Shown here in pieces: positions 8,000 through 15,603 of a stretch of 64,000 nucleotides of DNA. Positions within the stretch are counted from its first letter, which is position 1. The number at the start of each line of letters is the position of its first letter. The notes below the pieces were generated by a model. It was not told the DNA's origin, did not search any database, and saw only the letters and a list, made by a program, of their open reading frames with translations. The DNA is from Streptomyces sp. Sge12. Lineage in GTDB: Bacteria > Actinomycetota > Actinomycetes > Streptomycetales > Streptomycetaceae. The stretch is from positions 1,364,001-1,428,000 of the forward strand of contig NZ_CP020555.1 of assembly GCF_002080455.1 (NCBI RefSeq), in the 5' to 3' direction. Made by a program: the position numbers and the translations under genes.

Positions 8000-9676
8000 T
8001 CAGCGCGTGCGGAAGTGATCGACGGCGATGGTGACGGACCCGGCGGAGGTCGCTTCGACGAGCCGTACGATCGCGACTTCCCGCTGGTCAGGGCTTCGTA
8101 CGCAGAAGGGGCGCTCGTCAGCGAGCGCCTTGAAGGGCAGGGTCGTGACCGGCCGGGTCTCGATCCCCCGCGCGCAGTCGTCCGGGGTCAGCTCTCCGCT
8201 TCCGTCGGCGACGAAGGCGTCGGACTCCTCGGACGGCAGGAACGCGTCGGAGGTGCGGGCGAGGTACCAGGCGGCGCTCTCGGCGGGGACCACCTTCCCG
8301 GCACGGAGATCGAACTCGTAGCCGGAATCGGGGGCGGTGAGCGCGGTCTGTACGTATCCGGGGACGTACGCGGAGGCCGCGGGCGTACGGGGCGCGCCGG
8401 TGGCGGGGTCCCCGGCGGGGTCCGGCTCCTCGGGCGGGAAGCCGAACCAGTAGGCGCCGCCGGCGCAGGCCAGCAGGGCCGCGGCGGCCAGGGCGAGGAC
8501 GGGCAGCCGGCTCCGGCCGCGCCGCCGGTCACGACGCACGGGCCCGGCCGGGGGCAGGGCCGGGGGGTGCGGGGCCGGGGCGTAGGGCATGGTCCCGCGC
8601 GGCCCCGGACCCGGGGCGGGTGCGGGTGCGGGTGCCGGGTAGGCGGCGGGATCCGCGGCCATGGTCGGCTGCAGGTGCTCCGGTACGGGACGGGCGGCAG
8701 GGGCAGACGGCGCAGGCGGGACGGACAGTGCCGACCCGCCCGGCCCGGCCGGCCCGCCCGGCGCCTGCCTCCGTACCCCGACCTCCTCCAGCACCGGCCC
8801 GGGCAGCCAGCCCTCGGTGAACTGCGGCCGCGGGCCCACCAGGGGGTGGGCCCGGACCGCGGCGATCAGGTCGGCGGTCGTGGGGCGGTCCTCCGGAGGC
8901 TTGGCCAGGCACCACGACAGCAGTTCGTGCAGTTCACGGGGGATCCGGCCGAGGTCCGGGTGCTCGTGGACCACCCGGTACAGGGCGCCGGACTCCGGCC
9001 CGTTCCCGAACGGCGGGACCCCGCCCGCGACGAACCCGGCGAGCGCCCCGAGCGCGAAGACGTCGGTCGCGGACGTCACCGGACGGCCCAGCGCCTGCTC
9101 CGGCGCCATGAACGCGGCGGTACCGATGCGCAGGCCCGCACCGGTGAGGGCGGCGGCGTCGGCCGCGCGCGCGATGCCGAAGTCGATCACGCGCGGCCCG
9201 TCCCCCGCGATCAGCACGTTGGCGGGCTTGAGGTCCCGGTGGACGACGCCCACCCGGTGGATCTCCTGGAGGGCCTCGGCGATGCCCGCGACGAGCAGCA
9301 GCACCGTACGCACCGGCAGCGGTCCGTGCCGCTGGACGACCTGGTGCAGCGAGGGGCCGGGTACGTAGGCGGTGGCGAGCCACGGGGTCCGCTCGTCCTC
9401 GCCCGAGTCGACCACCTGCGCGGTGAAGAGGCCGTGGATACGGCGGGCGCTCGCGACCTCCTGGGCGAAACGCTCGCGGAACTCGGGGTCCGCCGCGAAC
9501 TCCCGCCGGACGGCCTTGAGCGCGATGGGCCGGCCGCCCGGCGTGTACGCCAGGTAGACCACCCCCATTCCGCCGGAGCCGAGCCGGGCGTGGAGGCGGT
9601 AGCCACCGATCTCGTGGGGGTCTTCGGCGGACAGGGCCGTGAGGCCGGGCTGTACGCCGGGAGGCTGAGCGAACAT
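8000..9676 (-). CDS. Membrane Ser/Thr protein kinase (Hanks type)
   Basis: 558 aa, ATG at 9676. The kinase domain covers about residues 25-280, with glycine loop LGSGGMGVVY, Lys54 in ALKAVR, HRDLKPAN with catalytic Asp148, DFG Asp165 and MAPEQ. A Pro/Ala-rich juxtamembrane linker (about 300-385) follows, then one transmembrane helix (about 391-412) and a roughly 145-residue extracytoplasmic domain of no recognised family; there are no PASTA repeats. The domain order is that of Pkn receptors. It sits between the two deiminase/TetR modules, and operator copy 4 lies 50 nt upstream, overlapping a leftward -35, so the kinase appears to belong to the same regulon. Its ligand and substrates are unknown. 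Confidence 0.93.
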   Translation of the reverse strand: MFAQPPGVQPGLTALSAEDPHEIGGYRLHARLGSGGMGVVYLAYTPGGRPIALKAVRREFAADPEFRERFAQEVASARRIHGLFTAQVVDSGEDERTPWLATAYVPGPSLHQVVQRHGPLPVRTVLLLVAGIAEALQEIHRVGVVHRDLKPANVLIAGDGPRVIDFGIARAADAAALTGAGLRIGTAAFMAPEQALGRPVTSATDVFALGALAGFVAGGVPPFGNGPESGALYRVVHEHPDLGRIPRELHELLSWCLAKPPEDRPTTADLIAAVRAHPLVGPRPQFTEGWLPGPVLEEVGVRRQAPGGPAGPGGSALSVPPAPSAPAARPVPEHLQPTMAADPAAYPAPAPAPAPGPGPRGTMPYAPAPHPPALPPAGPVRRDRRRGRSRLPVLALAAAALLACAGGAYWFGFPPEEPDPAGDPATGAPRTPAASAYVPGYVQTALTAPDSGYEFDLRAGKVVPAESAAWYLARTSDAFLPSEESDAFVADGSGELTPDDCARGIETRPVTTLPFKALADERPFCVRSPDQREVAIVRLVEATSAGSVTIAVDHFRTR

Positions 9677-9725
9677 GCGGTGGCTCTTTCAACGATGCGG
9701 CAATGACCTGGGCCGCATCGTGCCG

Positions 9726-9745
9726 CTAACTAAAGTTTCAGTCAA
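9726..9745. promoter_or_regulatory. TetR-type operator copy 4, between kinase and second TetR gene
   Basis: CTAACTAAAGTTTCAGTCAA, the most degenerate copy. Leftward it gives TTGACT and, 17 nt on, CACGAT, a promoter for the kinase. Rightward a GACAAT -10-like box lies at 9751-9756 ahead of the second TetR gene (GTG 9792). A single site could therefore repress the kinase and autoregulate the regulator. Confidence 0.7.
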
Positions 9746-9791
9746 TGTGGGACAATGCGAGACGCACATCGCCGGAAGGGAGGATCACCCA

Positions 9792-10397
9792 GTGTCGGAT
9801 CGCAGACGGGCCATCTTGGAGGGCGCCGCCCGGGTCATCGCGCGACGCGGGGTCCGCGGGCTGCGGGTGGGCGAGCTGGCGGCCGAGGCCGGCGTGTCGA
9901 CCGCCCTGATCTACTACCACTTCAAGGACCGCACCGGCATCCTGCGGCAGGCGCTGGCCTTCATCACCGACCGGGCCGACCGCTACACCGGCGCCGCCGA
10001 CGGGGCGGGGGTCCCGCCCGCCGGCACCGACCCGCGGCAGCTCCTGGAACGGATCCTGCTGCTGGAGTTCCAGGACCTGCCCGAGGTGCGCGAGAACAGC
10101 ACGGCCTGGGGAGAGCTGCGGGCCCACACGATCTTCGACCCGGAACTGCGCGACGAGCTCTCCGCCGCCGGAGCGGCCTGGGTGGAGGAGGTGGCCGGAC
10201 TGCTGGCCGCCGTGTGCCCGGCGGCGGCGCCCGCCGCCGTCGGCTCCGCCGCCGAGCGGCTGACCGCCCTCCTGGAGGGGCTGAGCAGCCGCTGGCTGAG
10301 CGGCCTGCTGCCGGTGGGGCACGCCCGCGACCTCATGCGCGGGGCGATCGGAGTCGAGATCGGCCGACTAGGTTCCCTCGATGCGCAAATTGACTGA
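9792..10397 (+). CDS. TetR/AcrR-family regulator (paralogue 2)
   Basis: 201 aa from GTG 9792 (MSDRRRAILEGAARV). An in-frame start upstream would run through operator copy 4, so the GTG is preferred. The HTH (ELAAEAGVSTALIYYHFKDRTGIL) is almost identical to that of the first TetR; the C-terminal TALLEGLSSRWLSG segment also matches. It is encoded head-to-head with the kinase, with an operator between them. Its TGA stop (10395-10397) lies inside operator copy 5, which controls the next gene, so the coding end and the downstream regulatory site share bases. It presumably recognises the same palindrome as its paralogue; whether the two respond to different ligands or form mixed dimers is unknown. 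Confidence 0.93.
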   Translation: MSDRRRAILEGAARVIARRGVRGLRVGELAAEAGVSTALIYYHFKDRTGILRQALAFITDRADRYTGAADGAGVPPAGTDPRQLLERILLLEFQDLPEVRENSTAWGELRAHTIFDPELRDELSAAGAAWVEEVAGLLAAVCPAAAPAAVGSAAERLTALLEGLSSRWLSGLLPVGHARDLMRGAIGVEIGRLGSLDAQID

Positions 10398-10409
10398 ATT
10401 TCCAGTCAG
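10390..10409 (+). promoter_or_regulatory. TetR-type operator copy 5, upstream of lipoprotein deiminase
   Basis: TTGACTGAATTTCCAGTCAG. On the plus strand TTGACT forms a -35 with AACAGT 17 nt downstream. It overlaps the last codons and the stop of the second TetR gene and lies 170 nt upstream of the GTG of the third deiminase. Confidence 0.72.
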
Positions 10410-10579
10410 TGCAACAGTGGACGACATCTGGCCGCATCACTTTCCCGTGCGTACCAGCCTTTCTCGGTGCAAAGCGTGCACCCTTTGGGTAGGGCCCGGC
10501 CCGCCGGCCCGTGCCACGCCTCCCGTGCCCGTCCTGGCCGGACGCCCCTCGCTCCGCCAGCACACGATCGGAGTCCCCC

Positions 10580-11737
10580 GTGTCGTTCACACCCCCCACC
10601 CGCCGGACCGTCCTGCGCACCCTCGCCGGTATCGGCGCCGCCGTGTTCGGCGCCGCGGCCTGCGGTCCCGCCGAATCGGGCGCGCAGCCCGGCGCCGACG
10701 GCTCCGCGCAGCCCGCCGCCGACGGAAAGCGCCGCTTCGGCGCCGAGTGGGAGAGCCACACCCGCACCTTCATGTCGTGGCCGGCCCTCGCCTCGGTCTG
10801 GGAGCAGGACCTGCCCTACGTACGCGAGGACATCGCCCGGATCGCCCGGGCCGTCGGCGAGTACGAGGCGGTCGTGATGATGGCCCGCCCCGACCAGGTG
10901 GCGGCGGCCCAGCGGGCCTGCGGCTCCGAGGTCGAGGTCGTCCCGCTGGCCGTCGACGACCTGTGGGCCCGCGACACCGTCCCCGTGTTCGTCGAGGAGG
11001 GCAGCAAGGTCATCGGGGTCGACTTCAACTTCAACGGCTGGGGCAACAAGCAGGAGCACACGAACGACGCCCAGGTCGGACGCCTGCTGCTGCAGAAGTA
11101 CGGGATCCCCCGGACCCAGGCCCCGCTCGTCGCCGAGGGCGGTTCGTTCGAGACCGACGGCGAGGGCACCCTGATGGTCACCGAGAGCTCGATCGTCAAC
11201 GACAACCGCAACCGGGGGAAGTCCCGGGACACCATCGAGGCCGAGCTCAAGCAGACCCTCGGCGTCCAGAAGGTCATCTGGCTGGCCGGCGTACGCGGGG
11301 AGGACATCACCGACGCGCACGTCGACAGCCTCGTACGCTTCACCGCCCCCGGCGTGGTGCTGCTGGACCGCGCCCACCCCGGCACCCCGCCGGACTCCTG
11401 GTCGCGCTCCGCCGACCAGGCCAAGTCGGTCCTGTCGAAGGCGACGGACGCGCGCGGCCGCCGCTTCGAGGTCATCGACCTGCCGCAGCCCGACCTGAAC
11501 CGGATCACGGGCGAGGGCGACGACTTCGTCTCCACGTACGCCAACTTCTACGTGGCCAACGACTCCGTCTTCATGCCGCAGTTCGGGGACCGCAAGGCGG
11601 ACGACCGCGCCCGCGGGATCCTGCGGGAGCACTTCCCCCGGCGGGACGTCGTCATGGTGAAGATCGACACCATCGCCTCGGGCGGCGGCGGCATCCACTG
11701 CTCCACCCACGACCAGCCCGGCAAGCCCGCCGCCTGA
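10580..11737 (+). CDS. Agmatine deiminase-family enzyme, Tat lipoprotein (paralogue 3)
   Basis: 385 aa from GTG 10580, preceded by GGAG; the frame is open from 10511, but the added residues are not family-like. The N-terminus has a twin-arginine motif (TRRTVLRTL), a hydrophobic core and a lipobox-like GAAAC, so the enzyme is probably exported folded and anchored as a lipoprotein. Catalytic signatures are DDLWARDTVP, EGGSFETDGEGTLM, DAHVDSLVRF and GGGGIHCSTHD, with the nucleophilic Cys near 374. It is a clear paralogue of the exported enzyme at 6715 (both have TYMAWPALSSVWE-like N-termini). The substrate is agmatine or another guanidino compound outside the membrane. Regulation is by operator copy 5. 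Confidence 0.88.
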   Translation: MSFTPPTRRTVLRTLAGIGAAVFGAAACGPAESGAQPGADGSAQPAADGKRRFGAEWESHTRTFMSWPALASVWEQDLPYVREDIARIARAVGEYEAVVMMARPDQVAAAQRACGSEVEVVPLAVDDLWARDTVPVFVEEGSKVIGVDFNFNGWGNKQEHTNDAQVGRLLLQKYGIPRTQAPLVAEGGSFETDGEGTLMVTESSIVNDNRNRGKSRDTIEAELKQTLGVQKVIWLAGVRGEDITDAHVDSLVRFTAPGVVLLDRAHPGTPPDSWSRSADQAKSVLSKATDARGRRFEVIDLPQPDLNRITGEGDDFVSTYANFYVANDSVFMPQFGDRKADDRARGILREHFPRRDVVMVKIDTIASGGGGIHCSTHDQPGKPAA

Positions 11738-11774
11738 TCCGCCCCCGCCCAGCCCCCGCACCACCGGAGCCACC

Positions 11775-12659
11775 GTGCCGAACCCGCACCGCCCCGCACA
11801 CCCCGCACGCCGCGTCCCACTGCTGCCGGGCCTGCTCCTGATCGCCATCGTGGCGGCGGTCACCGTGGGGGCGTGGCTGCAGTTCGGGGAACGCCAGGCC
11901 CTGGACACGGTGTACACGGCGGGCCGCACCGACCGGGACCGCATCGACATCAACGCCACGATCCAGCGGGTCGACGCCGCCGGCCGCGAGATGACCCTGC
12001 GCGTCCTGGTCACCCCCCGCGGCACCCTCGCCGAGGCCGGCGGCGTCTCCCCCGCCGAGGACCTCACCGTCCAGACCTCGACGGCGACCCGCGGCGACCT
12101 CACCTTCAAGGCCCACCAGCGCATCTCCACGCTGGACGTGCCCGTCGCCCTGACGGGCGGCTCGATCACGGACTACCCGTTCGACGCGTACGGGGCGGAC
12201 GTCGAGTTCGGCGCGGTGCTCGGCGGCGAGAAGGTCCCGGTCCGCGTCACGCTCTCCAACAACGACGTCCTCTTCTCGGCGACGGTCGACGCCACGACGA
12301 CGCAGGGCATCGCAGTCCTCGACATCGAACTGGCCCGGTCCAACAGCGTGTTCCTCTTCGCGATCTTCATGATGCTCGCGATGTGGGCGCTCGCCGTCTC
12401 GGTCCTGATCGGCGGCTGGTACCTGGTCACCCGGCGCAAGGGGCTCACCTGGCCCGCCCTCGGCTGGATGGCGGCGACCCTCTTCGCCCTGGCCGCCTTC
12501 CGCAACACGGCCCCGGGCGCCCCGCCGATCGGCTGCCTGCTGGACTACATCGCCTTCCTCTGGGCCGAGACGGTCATCGCCTTCTGCCTCATCACGGTGG
12601 TCATCGCCGGCATCCGCGCAGAACCCCGCACCACCCCACCGGCGGACGGCGCTCCCTGA
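11775..12659 (+). CDS. DUF4436 family membrane protein
   Basis: 294 aa, GTG at 11775. One N-terminal transmembrane helix (about 15-36), then an extracytoplasmic beta-rich domain of about 150 residues containing ITDYPFDAYGADVEF, then three C-terminal helices (about 194-218, 228-243 and 257-282). This architecture and the YPFD motif match DUF4436. The function of the family is unknown. It follows the lipoprotein deiminase by 37 nt on the same strand and could be co-transcribed with it. Confidence 0.8.
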   Translation: MPNPHRPAHPARRVPLLPGLLLIAIVAAVTVGAWLQFGERQALDTVYTAGRTDRDRIDINATIQRVDAAGREMTLRVLVTPRGTLAEAGGVSPAEDLTVQTSTATRGDLTFKAHQRISTLDVPVALTGGSITDYPFDAYGADVEFGAVLGGEKVPVRVTLSNNDVLFSATVDATTTQGIAVLDIELARSNSVFLFAIFMMLAMWALAVSVLIGGWYLVTRRKGLTWPALGWMAATLFALAAFRNTAPGAPPIGCLLDYIAFLWAETVIAFCLITVVIAGIRAEPRTTPPADGAP

Positions 12660-12678
12660 GCCTGCGCGGACAGCGGCA

Positions 12679-14187
12679 TCAGTGCTCGCAGAGGGAGAAC
12701 TCCCGTTCGTAGAGCTGCTCATTGTGCTCGTCGACGAAGAACTTGCGTTCCCGCATGAGCTGTTCGCGGTGCTCCTTGGCTTCCTCGAGCGTCATGGTCG
12801 AGGTGTCGGACCACGGTTGCTGCGGCGGCACGTCGGAGGTCGAGACGATGCTTTCCGACGGGTCGACCAGGAAGAAGGCGAGGATCTTGCGGTGTCCCGG
12901 GCGGGTGGGGTCCGCCAGGCGGAACGAGCCGACACGGTGCTGGAGGATGTTCGGGAACGCCAGGCACCGGCCCGCCGGCGTCGCCGCCGATCCGAGCCTC
13001 TGGTTCAGTGCATCCTCGTCCTCCAGGCCGTAGACGTCCCGCAGGCCGTTGTCGTCGTTCTGCTCGTAGTGCGGGTCGTCGAGCGCCGCCCGGAAGGCCA
13101 GCCGGCTCTCGGTGATGTTCTCGCTGTCCCAGTAGTAGATACCGGTCGAGACGATCCGCTCGTTCAGCATCCCCTCGACGTGCCAGGAGCCGCCCGCGTA
13201 CTCGGGCCGGTCCGGCGTGAGATGAATGGTGGCCAGCTTGACGATGACCTGGAGGCGGCGGCCGCGCAGGTCGACCCGGGCGGACTGCTCGGGCAGAGCG
13301 GGCGGGGTGAAGGCCGGGGCGTCCGGGACGACCGGGCGCCGGTTCTCCCACCAGTCGTCCTGGGCCGCCTCCCACGCACGCAGGGCCTCCGCGTAGAGCG
13401 CGGCATCATCGAAGGCGGACTTGTCCGGGCGCTGCGGTTCCGAGTCGTACCACCCGTAGGGATCGGGCTCGATCCGCAGCGGCCGCGGATGGCGCAGATC
13501 GGTGAGCACCCTCTCCAGCAGCGGCAGCATGCGTGCGAACAGGTCCGGCAGGACCGCGGCGAGCTCGTGGTGGGTCTCGGGGTGGACGTTGTTGACGTAC
13601 GAACGGAAGGTGGCACCGCCGTCGTCGGCCACGTCGACGTCCGTGGGCAGCCACTGGAACTTCTCCGAGAACTCGTACTTCGACCAGCGGTCCGTGGGAT
13701 TGCGCCAAGCCCCGTCGGGTGCGCCGCTCACATCCCTCACCAGGCAGAACAGCGAGGGATGAACCAGATCCAGTACCTGGCCGCCGGATCCGGGATGCCA
13801 GTCCCTCTCCTCTTCGGGAACCTCCTCCAGGACCCGGACCGCCTCACGCAGCCGGGAGGTGAGCTTGTCGTCGACCAGCGTGTCCGACTGCCACACACCG
13901 TCGACGGCGGACACCTCGATGCCCGTTCCCCCGTCGCGCAGCGCGGCGTAGTGCTCGAGTTCGGCGAGCACGTACCGGACCTGCGCCTCGGTGAGGCCCT
14001 GGTCGATCGCCTCCCTCGTCCACCTGGCGACGATGTCGGCATCGTTCATCTTGTCGAACCAGCCCGGCTTCGCCCGAAGGTGCGCGCTGCACTGCATGAC
14101 CTCGAGTTCCCGCAGGGTGCGGGGGGTCGCGAACGACAGGGAACGGGAGGCCTGGAAGGGCAGCGGAAAAGCAGACATGCCGGTCAA
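12679..14187 (-). CDS. DUF4246 family protein, probable Fe(II)-dependent oxygenase fold
   Basis: 502 aa if the TTG at 14187 is used, 499 aa from the ATG at 14178. An AAGGA sequence is well spaced for the TTG and far from the ATG. The whole length resembles DUF4246, a family found in fungi and actinomycetes. A GGSWHVEGMLNE segment (His336, Glu338) and FPNILQHRV (His417), followed by a conserved basic region, look like the HxE...H metal triad and Arg of 2-oxoglutarate oxygenases, but this is inferred from pattern only. It converges on the DUF4436 gene with a 19-nt gap. No substrate can be suggested. Confidence 0.8.
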   Translation of the reverse strand: MTGMSAFPLPFQASRSLSFATPRTLRELEVMQCSAHLRAKPGWFDKMNDADIVARWTREAIDQGLTEAQVRYVLAELEHYAALRDGGTGIEVSAVDGVWQSDTLVDDKLTSRLREAVRVLEEVPEEERDWHPGSGGQVLDLVHPSLFCLVRDVSGAPDGAWRNPTDRWSKYEFSEKFQWLPTDVDVADDGGATFRSYVNNVHPETHHELAAVLPDLFARMLPLLERVLTDLRHPRPLRIEPDPYGWYDSEPQRPDKSAFDDAALYAEALRAWEAAQDDWWENRRPVVPDAPAFTPPALPEQSARVDLRGRRLQVIVKLATIHLTPDRPEYAGGSWHVEGMLNERIVSTGIYYWDSENITESRLAFRAALDDPHYEQNDDNGLRDVYGLEDEDALNQRLGSAATPAGRCLAFPNILQHRVGSFRLADPTRPGHRKILAFFLVDPSESIVSTSDVPPQQPWSDTSTMTLEEAKEHREQLMRERKFFVDEHNEQLYEREFSLCEH

Positions 14188-14367
14188 TTCGCATGGTCCT
14201 TACAGTCGGTGGTCTGTGGCCGGAAGAATAGCCCCGCACACTGACACCGCCGCCGTGATCCGCCGGGGCCGGGTGCCGCGGCCGGGCGTGCGCACACGTG
14301 CGGGCAGGGCACGGACCCGGACCGGGACGGGGAAGGAGCAGTCGCACACTTGGCTTAGGCTGACCCC

Positions 14368-15573
14368 ATGGTGGGGCATTCAAGTACGCGGCAGCGGCTC
14401 GTCGTCGCCTTCGTCTCCTTCGTCCTGGCAACCACCGCGACGGTTGTGGCGGCGGCTTCCTCGACGGGCCCGGCGTCCGACGCGGGCGGGCGTTCCGCCG
14501 CCGCGTCCCAGCGGCCGCCCGAGCCGCCGAAGAAGCACGACCTGCGACTCGGTCTCTCCTACGGTGACACGCTGACCTGGAAGTCCGACGACGGCCTGGC
14601 CGCCGCCCTCAACGACGCGGTCGGCCTGGGCACCACCTGGATCCGGGTGGACCTGTCCTGGAACAACATCCAGCCCGACAGCCCGCGCACCTACCAGTGG
14701 CAGCGCTTCGACCGGATCGTGAAGGCGGCCCGCGAACGCAACCTCGACGTCCTCGCCACCGTCGCCTACACCCCCGCATGGGCGCGGGCCGAGTCCTGTA
14801 CCGGGCACCGTCCCACGTGTCCGCCGGCCGACCCCAAGAAGTTCGCCGCGTTCGCGAAGCTCGCCGCCCTGCGCTACGCACCCCAGGGCGTGCACACGTG
14901 GGAGGTCTGGAACGAGCCCAACCTCCCCCAGTTCTGGTACCCGGAGCCCGACGCCAAGGCGTACACCACCCTGCTCAAGTCCACCGCAGCCTCCCTGCGC
15001 GAGGCCGACCCGGCGGCGTACGTGCTGATGGGCGGTCTGGCCGCCGTCGGCACCTGGCCATCCATCAAGTACGTCTCCCACTTGGACTTCCTGGAACAGG
15101 TCTCCCGGCTCGGCGGCAACAAGGTGGTGGACGCGCTCAGCTACCACCCCTACGCCTGGCCCCAGCTCCCGCACGACGGCAAGGTGTTCACGGAGATCAG
15201 CAGCGCCGGGGAGAACCTGGTCGGCATCGCCGAGCGGCACGGAACACCCGGCATGCCCGTGTGGCTGACGGAGACGGGCGCGCCGACCAACGGTCCGGGC
15301 AACCCCGCCGCCGACGAGAAGTCCCGGACGGAGAACATCACGCACGTCAGCGAGGAGTTCCAGGCGCGGATCGCCACCGACACCGTGCCCACCGCCGCGA
15401 AGGAGAAGTACGTGGCCGCCGCCTTCTGGTTCGCCCATCAGGACACGGCCACCGGCAACGACAAGAGCCATTCGAAGTACTACGGGCTGCGTCGCTACGA
15501 CGGTTCCGCGAAGCCCGCGTTCGCCGCGCTCCGGGCGGCCATCGAGGAGTACGCGAAGAAGCAGCCCCAATAG
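14368..15573 (+). CDS. Secreted clan GH-A glycoside hydrolase (GH39-like)
   Basis: 401 aa, ATG at 14368. It has an N-terminal signal or anchor helix (about 11-30), then a (beta/alpha)8 domain. WEVWNEPN carries the acid/base Glu and WLTETG the likely nucleophile Glu, the spacing typical of clan GH-A; LGTTWIRVDLSWNNIQP and the ALSYHPYAWP segment fit GH39 and related xylosidase-like families. The sugar substrate cannot be told. It ends 30 nt from the convergent polysaccharide cluster, so it might act on that polymer, for example in trimming or release. Confidence 0.8.
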   Translation: MVGHSSTRQRLVVAFVSFVLATTATVVAAASSTGPASDAGGRSAAASQRPPEPPKKHDLRLGLSYGDTLTWKSDDGLAAALNDAVGLGTTWIRVDLSWNNIQPDSPRTYQWQRFDRIVKAARERNLDVLATVAYTPAWARAESCTGHRPTCPPADPKKFAAFAKLAALRYAPQGVHTWEVWNEPNLPQFWYPEPDAKAYTTLLKSTAASLREADPAAYVLMGGLAAVGTWPSIKYVSHLDFLEQVSRLGGNKVVDALSYHPYAWPQLPHDGKVFTEISSAGENLVGIAERHGTPGMPVWLTETGAPTNGPGNPAADEKSRTENITHVSEEFQARIATDTVPTAAKEKYVAAAFWFAHQDTATGNDKSHSKYYGLRRYDGSAKPAFAALRAAIEEYAKKQPQ

Positions 15574-15603
15574 GGGCGTGTCGCCCCGGGGGGCGGCCGC
15601 CGG

